Source: Actinomycetes bacterium
GTDB lineage: Bacteria > Actinomycetota > Actinomycetes > Actinomycetales > Actinomycetaceae
Length of the DNA stretch: 6,689 nt
Assembly (NCBI GenBank): GCA_023426345.1
Contig: JAFAAX010000109.1
Location: 1-6,689, forward strand
Direction of reading: 5' to 3'
Made by a program: the position numbers and the translations under genes. Numbering within the stretch: position 1 is the first letter of the stretch; each line of letters begins with the position of its first letter. The notes beneath the pieces were generated by a model. It was not told the origin of the DNA, searched no databases, and worked only from the letters and a program-made list of their open reading frames with translations. Positions 1-4,439 of this stretch are shown here, piece by piece.

Positions 1-152
1 CGACGCCGTCTTCACCCTCCGGAGGAACACCACATCATTAGTGTGTCATCTCGCCGAGCCGCAACGCCCTGACCAGCACAAACAACAACCAGGCCACCGA
101 AATCAGCCCCAAGCGGACCAACTCAGGTCTGGGGCTCACGGCCGTCATCGAC
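1..152. other. Left-edge region without a supported gene start
   Basis: No start codon with a ribosome binding site leads into a plausible protein here. A purine-rich GGAGGAA lies at 21-27, but the frames that could follow it stop at 39-41 (TAG) or 70-72 (TGA), or are the composition-driven frame opened by GTG at 41. The phosphatase frame is open from 42 to 152 without ATG or GTG. The stretch around 78-125 is visibly richer in A (runs of AAC) than the strongly G/C-rich DNA that follows. It is best read as the remains of the 5' part of the phosphatase gene, or as a junction with foreign sequence. Confidence 0.4.
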
Positions 153-782
153 ATGCGCACCGCCTACGAGGCCGGCAAGGACCCCGACCGGTTGCCCGCC
201 GGCGCCCGGCTGGTGACGCTGGACGTGCTGGGCGGGGACGCGACGTCGGCTGCGGCGGCCCCCGCCAGGCTCGAGCAGAGCGTGGCCGGCGGATCGGAGG
301 CCTTCGCCGGGGCGCTCGCGCAGCTTGATACGGATGTGATGATGCGCTCGACGTACCGGTCGCTGGTGTCCTCGGAGTCCGCGCTGGAGGGGTACGCGCG
401 CTTCGTCCGCACGGTCCTGGACGCGGACGGCGCTCCCGTCCTCTACCACTGCACGGCCGGGAAGGACCGGACCGGGTGGGCGACAGCCCTGCTGATGACG
501 GCGGTCGGGGCCACGCCGGACGCGGTACGCCAGGAGTATCTGGCCGTCCGGCCGGCCGTCACCGCCCTGTACGCCCCGATGCTCGACCAGGTCCGGGCGG
601 CCGGGATCGACCCCTCTCCCCTGCGCGGGCTGGTCGATGTCGACCCGTCGTACCTCGCAGCCGCCTTCGACCAGGTGGACACCGAATTCGGCGGATTCCC
701 CGGCTATCTCCGGGACGGCCTGGGCCTGGACGGGGCCGACCTGGCGGCGCTGCGCGGGCTGCTGGTGGCACCTGGCAGCTGA
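153..782 (+). CDS. Tyrosine-protein phosphatase (Y_phosphatase3 type), N-terminally short, possibly a gene remnant
   Basis: This encodes 209 residues from the first ATG. The signature P-loop HCTAGKDRTG is at residues 99-108, with nucleophile Cys100 and phosphate-binding Arg106, the C(x)5R arrangement of cysteine phosphatases that remove phosphate from phosphotyrosine (or phosphoinositides in some relatives). The YRSLVSSE segment near residues 68-75 and the C-terminal YLRDGLGLD helix also fit actinobacterial Y_phosphatase3 proteins. The family usually has roughly 30-70 further N-terminal residues containing an N-x-R-D-x-G-G segment and a strand ending in V-I-D-L-R-T. Here the codons just before ATG153 read GLGLTAVID in frame, so family similarity begins upstream of the only usable ATG, and a TAG at 39-41 closes the frame. 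The active site is intact, but the protein made from 153 would lack the first core strand. It is either a decayed gene or one using a non-standard start. It ends 25 nt before the toxin-antitoxin operon. Confidence 0.75.
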   Translation: MRTAYEAGKDPDRLPAGARLVTLDVLGGDATSAAAAPARLEQSVAGGSEAFAGALAQLDTDVMMRSTYRSLVSSESALEGYARFVRTVLDADGAPVLYHCTAGKDRTGWATALLMTAVGATPDAVRQEYLAVRPAVTALYAPMLDQVRAAGIDPSPLRGLVDVDPSYLAAAFDQVDTEFGGFPGYLRDGLGLDGADLAALRGLLVAPGS

Positions 783-801
783 CGGCATAACACCGTACAA
801 T
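773..801 (+). promoter_or_regulatory. Likely leaderless promoter of the toxin-antitoxin operon
   Basis: A near-consensus -10 element TACAAT lies at 796-801. At 17 bp upstream is TGGCAG (773-778), a fair -35. Only six bases (CTCCTC) separate the -10 from the antitoxin ATG at 808, so the expected transcription start falls on or beside the A of the ATG. There is no purine-rich ribosome binding site; the bases just before the ATG are instead pyrimidines. Leaderless mRNAs are common in Actinomycetota. The -35 overlaps the last codons of the phosphatase gene. A short dyad GGTG-G-CACC (764-772) abuts the -35 and could be part of an antitoxin operator, which is inference. Confidence 0.55.
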
Positions 802-807
802 CTCCTC

Positions 808-1077
808 ATGTCCACCAAGACCGAACGGTTGGATCTCCGGCTGACCGCCGACCAGAAATCCGCCATTGAGCGCGCTGCGCAGATCGAGGGGACGACCGTC
901 GCGGGATTCACGGTGGCCGCCATCATGGAACACGCCTCGGAGACCATCTACCGGGCGCAGACGATCACACTTCCGGGGCCGGCATGGGACGAGTTCGTCC
1001 AGATCCTCGATTCCCGACCCCCGATCCCTCCGACCATCACAGCGCTGCTGTCCACACCCTCGGTGCTCGAGCAATGA
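808..1077 (+). CDS. TacA-family (DUF1778) ribbon-helix-helix antitoxin
   Basis: This 89-residue protein is the antitoxin of a type II TacA/TacT-like module. Residues 1-45 look like a ribbon-helix-helix DNA-binding domain: the strand TERLDLRLT, then helices beginning ADQKSAIERAAQ and the TTVAGFTVAAIMEHA segment. The C-terminal part (about 52-89: LPGPAWDEFVQILDSRPPIPP, written here as two motifs, a Trp-containing helix and a proline-rich stretch) matches the region that wraps around and neutralises the acetyltransferase in this family. In characterised systems the antitoxin also represses its own operon, and the RHH domain here suggests the same. The ATG at 808 is chosen because the family N-terminus begins there and the TACAAT box lies at the right distance; an in-frame ATG at 637 lies inside the phosphatase gene and gives an unrelated extension. 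Its stop overlaps the toxin start as ATGA (1074-1077), implying translational coupling. Confidence 0.88.
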   Translation: MSTKTERLDLRLTADQKSAIERAAQIEGTTVAGFTVAAIMEHASETIYRAQTITLPGPAWDEFVQILDSRPPIPPTITALLSTPSVLEQ

Positions 1078-1580
1078 CACGTCTCACCGGTCCGCTCCCG
1101 CTGTCCCCAGGCGACCCGGTGGGAGACTTCTCCAGCGGGGAGCCCGAGATCGACGGATGGCTGGCGCAGCGCGCCCATCGGGCCGAGAAGTCCCGAACGG
1201 CACGGACCTATGTCGCGATCGACCTCGACTCGGGCCTCATCGCAGGCTACTTCTGCCTGTCCGCGCATTCCGTCGCACGCGAGTCGATCGGAGGAGGATG
1301 GCTGGCCCGCAACAGCCCGGAACTGGTTCCGGTCGTCCTCCTGGGGCGCCTCGGCGTCGACCGGCGATACCAGGAGAATCACCTGGGGGCCGCGCTGCTC
1401 AAGGATGCGATCCTCCGGACGATCGCCGTCGCCCGGACGATCGGAGCCCGCGCGCTGCTCGTCGACGCGCTCACAGAGACCGCGGCCGGCTTCTATGAGC
1501 ACTACGGTTTCCGTCGCGTCCCCAACTCTCCTCAGACCTTGTTCCTCCCCCTGGAACGGATGATGGAGGCCGACTCGTGA
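1074..1580 (+). CDS. GNAT-family N-acetyltransferase toxin (TacT-like)
   Basis: This encodes 168 residues. TacT-type toxins transfer acetyl from acetyl-CoA to the amino group of charged aminoacyl-tRNA, blocking translation. Family landmarks are F-x-x-G-E-P-E-I-D-x-W-L (residues 19-30), the charged helix and R-T-Y-V-A-I strand (to about 50), A-G-Y-F-C-L (57-62), the V-V-L-L-G-R-L-G-V-D strand (87-96), the A-R-A-L-L-V-D-A-L strand (125-133) and FYEHYGF (140-146). Tyr141 is in the position of the catalytic tyrosine of TacT. Oddity: the acetyl-CoA pyrophosphate loop, normally R/Q-x-x-G-x-G/A, reads RYQENHLG (98-105 region), so both loop glycines are replaced (Glu and His). Whether this abolishes activity or marks a subfamily is unclear. 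The ATG at 1074 overlaps the antitoxin stop; the earlier in-frame ATG at 984 lies inside the antitoxin gene and is less likely. Confidence 0.85.
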   Translation: MTRLTGPLPLSPGDPVGDFSSGEPEIDGWLAQRAHRAEKSRTARTYVAIDLDSGLIAGYFCLSAHSVARESIGGGWLARNSPELVPVVLLGRLGVDRRYQENHLGAALLKDAILRTIAVARTIGARALLVDALTETAAGFYEHYGFRRVPNSPQTLFLPLERMMEADS

Positions 1581-1586
1581 CAACGC

Positions 1587-1600
1587 CCGTCGGTTGACGG
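1587..1600. terminator. Short hairpin between convergent genes, possible bidirectional terminator
   Basis: CCGTC-GGTT-GACGG forms a perfect 5-bp stem with a 4-base loop, 7 nt after the acetyltransferase stop and 38 nt beyond the 3' end of the convergently transcribed response regulator gene. There is no T-tract on either strand. The stem is short, so termination is suggested mainly by position. Confidence 0.35.
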
Positions 1601-1637
1601 ATCCACGCCGGCAGCGACATCGTTGGGGGGCGCGCTG

Positions 1638-2372
1638 TCAGAGCTGCGGGTCCTCGCTCCAGAGCGTCACCAGGCCCTCCTCCGCCGCGCGGATGAGCAG
1701 TTGGACGCGGTTGTGGGTCCCCAGCTTCTCCCCCGCCTTCGCCAGGTAGGACTTCACCGACCCCACCGAGACGCCCATGCGGTCCGCGATCTCCGCGTTG
1801 GACAGCCCCCGGGCCAGCCAGGACACCGCCTCTTGCTCGCCGGGGGCCAGTTCGTCGCGGGGACCCGCTGCGGCGCGTCCCCCGTTCCCCATCGACGAGG
1901 GCGCCCCCGCGCCACTCTGGCCGACGGGGCTCCCCTGGGCGGCGCCGTCCAGCGCCATCGACACCAGGACGCCCGACACGCGGGGCGAGACGTAGAACTC
2001 GTCGGCGAGCACCGCCTTGACGGCGGGCAGCAGCTCGTCCGTACGGTCCTTGACCAGGTAACCGCTGGCGCCGGCCGCCAGCATGGGCGCCACGTACTCC
2101 TGCGTGGTGAACGTGGTGAGCGCGAGGACGCGGACACCCGGGTGGTCCGCCGTGATGCGCCGGGTCGCCTCGATGCCGTCCATGCGCGGCATGCGGATGT
2201 CCATGACCACCAGGTCCGGCGGGTCCGCGAGGCAGCGGACCATCGCCTCCTGCCCGTCGCGCGCGGTGGCGACCTCGAGCGGACCCAGACTGGAGTCGAA
2301 GCGGATGAGCGCCGCCAGGCCGTCGCGGAGCACGGGATCGTCGTCGACCACCAGGATTCTCAGAGGAGACAT
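1638..2372 (-). CDS. NarL/LuxR-family two-component response regulator
   Basis: This 244-residue protein is the transcription-factor half of a two-component system. The receiver domain spans about residues 4-120: acidic triad Asp10-Asp11-Asp12, phosphoacceptor Asp58 in L-V-V-M-D-I-R-M-P, switch Thr86 in L-A-L-T-T-F, and Lys108 in G-Y-L-V-K-D. A long linker rich in Gly, Ala and Ser (about 141-172) leads to a LuxR-type helix-turn-helix (about 174-235) with the segments L-S-N-A-E-I-A-D-R-M-G-V-S and V-K-S-Y-L-A-K. The start at 2372 places the first strand S-P-L-R-I-L-V-V-D-D-D immediately after Met, as usual for the family; the frame stays open further upstream to 2591 but that part is not receiver sequence. 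No ribosome binding site precedes this ATG, and a GATACT box on the minus strand (2386-2381) ends 8 nt before it, so the mRNA may be leaderless. The probable kinase partner is the gene starting at 2781, encoded divergently beyond the small peptide gene. Confidence 0.92.
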   Translation of the reverse strand: MSPLRILVVDDDPVLRDGLAALIRFDSSLGPLEVATARDGQEAMVRCLADPPDLVVMDIRMPRMDGIEATRRITADHPGVRVLALTTFTTQEYVAPMLAAGASGYLVKDRTDELLPAVKAVLADEFYVSPRVSGVLVSMALDGAAQGSPVGQSGAGAPSSMGNGGRAAAGPRDELAPGEQEAVSWLARGLSNAEIADRMGVSVGSVKSYLAKAGEKLGTHNRVQLLIRAAEEGLVTLWSEDPQL

Positions 2373-2375
2373 GGT

Positions 2376-2405
2376 GACAGAGTATCTGACTGTCGGACGG
2401 CCGTC
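2376..2405. promoter_or_regulatory. Two adjacent dyads over the response regulator promoter, candidate operator
   Basis: An inverted repeat GACAG-N9-CTGTC (2376-2394) brackets the presumed minus-strand -10 box (GATACT, 2386-2381). Immediately beside it is the perfect 10-bp palindrome GACGGCCGTC (2396-2405). NarL-type regulators bind short inverted repeats, so autoregulation by the adjacent response regulator is plausible. A second GGACGGC copy lies at 2432-2438. Assignment of the binding protein is inference. Confidence 0.35.
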
Positions 2406-2498
2406 AGCCCTTCCCTCCACCACTGGGCCGTGGACGGCTCTTAGATCAGAATGTGACCGCCCGCACGGCGCGGCCCCGAATATGCCGCCCCCGGATGC

Positions 2499-2528
2499 TA
2501 GGCTCCGTGGCAGGCACGGTTGCGTGCC
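2499..2528 (+). promoter_or_regulatory. Possible promoter (-10) and 5' stem-loop of the peptide-kinase operon
   Basis: TAGGCT at 2499-2504 resembles the TAGPuPyT -10 elements common in high-GC actinobacteria. No good -35 is visible 16-18 bp upstream, which would fit a promoter that needs an activator. Just downstream is a perfect inverted repeat GGCACG-GTTG-CGTGCC (2513-2528), which would sit at the very 5' end of the transcript if it starts near 2511. It could be an operator or an mRNA stem-loop. The leader to the ATG at 2554 would be about 40 nt. Confidence 0.35.
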
Positions 2529-2553
2529 GGATTCCGTGGGGAGGGAGCACATC

Positions 2554-2763
2554 ATGAAGCTGCGCACACTGGCCGCCGGATTCGCGGTCACTGCTGTGCT
2601 GGGCGCGTCCGCGGTCGCCGCGACGCCGGCTCAGGCGGCCACGACCATCTCCGTGCCGACCCCGGTCGGGACGTCCGCCTCGGCGGGCGGCGTGGTCACG
2701 ACGCAGGGGCTCGACTGGCTGCTTTGCTATCTCCAGCCGAGATTCTGCGCCATCAAGTACTAG
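2554..2763 (+). CDS. Small Sec-secreted peptide with C-terminal Cys pair, unknown function
   Basis: This encodes 69 residues that I do not recognise. A clear signal peptide is visible: basic start MKLR, a hydrophobic Ala/Val/Leu core to about residue 23, and an Ala-x-Ala cleavage site in T-P-A-Q-A at 26-28. The mature peptide of about 41 residues has a Thr/Ser/Val/Gly-rich stretch (30-50) and then an aromatic, hydrophobic C-terminus with two cysteines six residues apart, C58-YLQPRF-C65, ending in AIKY. An intramolecular disulfide loop outside the cell is plausible. A strong ribosome binding site, GGGAGGG at 2539-2545, lies 8 nt before the ATG. The gene sits between divergent response regulator and kinase genes, 17 nt before the kinase start, so it is probably co-transcribed with the kinase. 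It may be the ligand of the kinase, an accessory envelope protein, or a target of the system; which of these is not decided by the sequence. Confidence 0.8.
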   Translation: MKLRTLAAGFAVTAVLGASAVAATPAQAATTISVPTPVGTSASAGGVVTTQGLDWLLCYLQPRFCAIKY

Positions 2764-2780
2764 TCCTCCCCATTCCTTCT

Positions 2781-4136
2781 GTGGGTGAGCGTTCCCTCCG
2801 AGCGGCCCGAGCGCGACTCCGGCTCAGCGGAGGCGCGCTGAGGCTGCCTCGATCCGTGTCCGCGGTGGTGAGTCTTGCCGCGGTCTTCTTCACCTTGGAC
2901 GATCTGGTCCGAGTGCTGACGTCGATCAGCGACGCCCCGACAGCCCTCAACGCGCTCCGCGTCGTGCTGTCGACGGCTGCGATGGCCCTGGTGTGCTGGT
3001 TCCCCCGCACAGGCGCCGCCCTCTCCTGGGTGGCGCTCGCGGTGAGCCTCGGCACCGGCACCCTGGGAATCGTCCAGGTCGTCATGGTGGTCGTGGTCCT
3101 GGTCGTCACCGCGACGGCCGATTCGGCGTTCGCAGCGGCCAATGTCGCCGTGCTCTTCCTCGGCGTCGTGCTCTCCGCGTTCCGCTGGTCGAGCCCAGGC
3201 GTGGCGGTGTTCTGGTTGGGCGCCTCCCTGCTCGCCATCGGCGTGGTCCTGGGTTTCATCGTGCGCTGGGTCCTCCAGTCGCGCATCGAGCAGCGCCACC
3301 AGCGCGAGGTCCTCGCCCAGGTCCGTCGGCAGGCGGAGAACGCGCGGCGCGAGGAGCGCGAGCGCGTCGCCCACGACATGCACGACTACGTGGCCCACGA
3401 GCTCACCGTCATCGTCGCCACCCTGGCCGCGAACCGCGCCGAGCGGGAGCGCGCGACGGCCGCGGGCGCGCCCTCGGACACCCCGCGCACCGAGGAGATC
3501 CTCGACGGCCTCGAGCGATCGAGCCGCAAGGCCCTCGACGAGCTGCGCCGGGTGCTCCGCGTCCTGGACGACGATCCATCGGACGTCTCCCTGTCCGCAC
3601 CGTCGGCGCTGTCCGCGGCGCCGGAGGGCCTCTCGCGGCGCCTCACCTGCCCCGCCCCGCAGCGGCTGCCCGTGGAGACCATGGTCCGCGAGGCGGCGCT
3701 GGACCTCGGCGCGATCCGCGATCGCGTGGACATCCTCATCGATCCCGATCGGGGGACGCGGATCCTGCCCGAGGACCAGGCCGCGCTGGCGGGCCGCTTC
3801 CTGACGGAGGCCGTGACGAACGTGGTCAAGCACGGGGGCGTCGGCGCCCACGTGGCCCTGGAGGCCGGAGCGCCCTCCGGCTCCGACGGCCTGCGCCTGC
3901 GGGTGACGAACTCCATCGCCGCGTCGGGGACGGCCTCGGCGCGGGACTCCACCGGCATGGGGATCCCGGGGCTGCGTCGGGAGGCGGAGATGCTCGGCGC
4001 CACGCTGACGGCCGGGGCCATCGACGAGGACGACCTGCGGTGGTCTGTGGAGCTCGTCCTGCCCTCAAGACCACCAGACGACGGCAGCCCACCGCCCGGC
4101 GACGTGATGTCGAGGGATTCCGGACACAACGAATGA
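2781..4136 (+). CDS. Membrane-bound sensor histidine kinase (HisKA_3 / DesK-like class)
   Basis: This encodes 451 residues from the GTG at 2781. The N-terminal part holds about five or six hydrophobic membrane segments (about 25-45, 56-75, 79-95, 97-113, 116-134, 139-165) with only very short loops, so there is no separate extracellular sensor domain. A charged coiled-coil linker (about 165-195) follows, then the HisKA_3 H-box E-R-V-A-H-D-M-H-D-Y-V-A-H with phosphoacceptor His201. The HATPase_c domain has the N-box F-L-T-E-A-V-T-N-V-V-K-H-G-G (Asn347) and the G-box D-S-T-G-M-G-I-P-G-L (389-398). It should autophosphorylate and pass phosphate to Asp58 of the neighbouring regulator. The start is uncertain: no good ribosome binding site precedes GTG2781, translation may be coupled to the peptide gene 17 nt upstream, and GTG2856 or GTG2865/2868 are alternatives just before the first membrane segment. 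The stop codon lies within a long inverted repeat. Confidence 0.88.
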   Translation: MGERSLRAARARLRLSGGALRLPRSVSAVVSLAAVFFTLDDLVRVLTSISDAPTALNALRVVLSTAAMALVCWFPRTGAALSWVALAVSLGTGTLGIVQVVMVVVVLVVTATADSAFAAANVAVLFLGVVLSAFRWSSPGVAVFWLGASLLAIGVVLGFIVRWVLQSRIEQRHQREVLAQVRRQAENARREERERVAHDMHDYVAHELTVIVATLAANRAERERATAAGAPSDTPRTEEILDGLERSSRKALDELRRVLRVLDDDPSDVSLSAPSALSAAPEGLSRRLTCPAPQRLPVETMVREAALDLGAIRDRVDILIDPDRGTRILPEDQAALAGRFLTEAVTNVVKHGGVGAHVALEAGAPSGSDGLRLRVTNSIAASGTASARDSTGMGIPGLRREAEMLGATLTAGAIDEDDLRWSVELVLPSRPPDDGSPPPGDVMSRDSGHNE

Positions 4137-4181
4137 GGTCCGGCGAGCGTGTCCCATCCTCCTCGCCGAACCCCATTCGTT
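4128..4181 (+). terminator. Long inverted repeat over the kinase stop codon, likely terminator
   Basis: Two 20-nt arms (4128-4147 and 4162-4181) match at 18 of 20 positions around a 14-nt loop. The arms start AACGAATG and end with its complement CATTCGTT, and the inner part is GGCGAG/CTCGCC. The kinase TGA (4134-4136) is inside the left arm. The bases after the right arm (TCTCTC) are pyrimidine-rich but not a true T-tract. A stem this long at the end of an operon is most simply a terminator or 3'-end stabiliser. In plus-strand RNA the two unmatched positions are A-C, whereas in minus-strand RNA both become G-U wobble pairs, giving an uninterrupted 20-bp helix. Confidence 0.6.
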
Positions 4182-4254
4182 CTCTCGCAGTCAGTCTCCC
4201 GGGGCGGGGTGCGGGGATCACCCTATGTGCCAACCGGGGACTGACGGGTCCCGC

Positions 4255-4270
4255 GTCGAATCCCTTCGAC
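4255..4270. repeat. Perfect 6-bp inverted repeat, GTCGAA-TCCC-TTCGAC
   Basis: Both arms match completely around a 4-base spacer. No T-run follows on either strand, so it could be a small operator or a weak structural element. It superficially resembles a tRNA T-loop (GTCGAATCCC) but no cloverleaf can be drawn around it. Confidence 0.5.
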
Positions 4271-4312
4271 ACGACTATGTAACGCCCTCTCCCGGGCCGC
4301 GCGCCAGCAACT

Positions 4313-4351
4313 TTCGGCCAGACTTCAGACGCTGACGTGGCCGAACGGCCA
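4313..4351. repeat. Overlapping dyads with three copies of a CGGCCA/TGGCCG element
   Basis: TTCGGCCA (4313-4320) is a perfect 8-bp inverted match to TGGCCGAA (4338-4345); the 17 nt between contain an inner stem TCAG-ACG-CTGA (4325-4335). The right arm is also the left half of a second dyad, TGGCCG-AA-CGGCCA (4338-4351). The two pairings share 4338-4343 and cannot form at the same time. The element lies about 90-125 nt upstream of the nuclease start codon, upstream of its likely -10 box, so an operator is more likely than an attenuator. Confidence 0.45.
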
Positions 4352-4382
4352 GCAGCCCGGAGGTAGCGCGGGCGGGCGCCGA

Positions 4383-4388
4383 TACCAT
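4383..4388 (+). promoter_or_regulatory. Possible -10 box of the nuclease-ATPase operon
   Basis: TACCAT fits the TAnnnT pattern and stands out in otherwise G/C-only sequence about 50 nt before the start codon. No convincing -35 is visible at the right spacing, so this is a weak call. Confidence 0.25.
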
Positions 4389-4439
4389 CGGGGGAAGGGA
4401 CTCGGCCCCGGGACCCGGCACCGGCAGAAGGAGGCACGG

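Larger units (their letters stand above)
4182..4439. other. Gene-free intergenic region with several dyads
   Basis: About 260 nt between the kinase terminator and the nuclease gene. I see no convincing gene: the longest small frame (36 codons from ATG4225) has no good ribosome binding site and no recognisable features. Within it are a small hairpin GGGTG-N7-CACCC (4207-4223), a perfect 6-bp stem-loop at 4255-4270, a complex dyad at 4313-4351, and the probable promoter of the nuclease operon. Confidence 0.5.

Noticed and set aside
41..328. 95-codon plus-strand frame from GTG41
   Set aside because: Although a GGAGGAA precedes it, the protein is Arg/Gly/Ala-rich without motifs and overlaps the phosphatase frame, which has a clear catalytic loop.
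123..947. Long minus-strand open frame opposite the phosphatase and antitoxin
   Set aside because: Arg/Gly/Pro-rich composition without motifs, opposite well-supported genes.
2373..2591. Upstream extension of the response regulator to a start at 2591
   Set aside because: The receiver domain begins immediately after the ATG at 2372, and the extension would cover the divergent promoter region and the start of the peptide gene.
2795..2833. CCTCCG...CGGAGG inverted repeat near the kinase start
   Set aside because: It lies within the probable N-terminal coding part of the kinase and the loop is long and interrupted. It would matter only if the true start is GTG2856 or later.
4246..4275. Resemblance to a tRNA T-arm (GTCGAATCCC)
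   Set aside because: No acceptor stem, anticodon arm or D-arm can be drawn around it; the similarity comes from a small inverted repeat.
2993..4282. Long plus-strand open frame overlapping the kinase gene
   Set aside because: It encodes an Arg/Gly/Pro-rich low-complexity protein in an alternative frame of the kinase, which carries clear H-, N- and G-box motifs. It is a product of high GC content.
4225..4335. 36-residue frame in the intergenic region
   Set aside because: No proper ribosome binding site, no signal peptide or motif, and it runs through two dyads; such frames are expected by chance.
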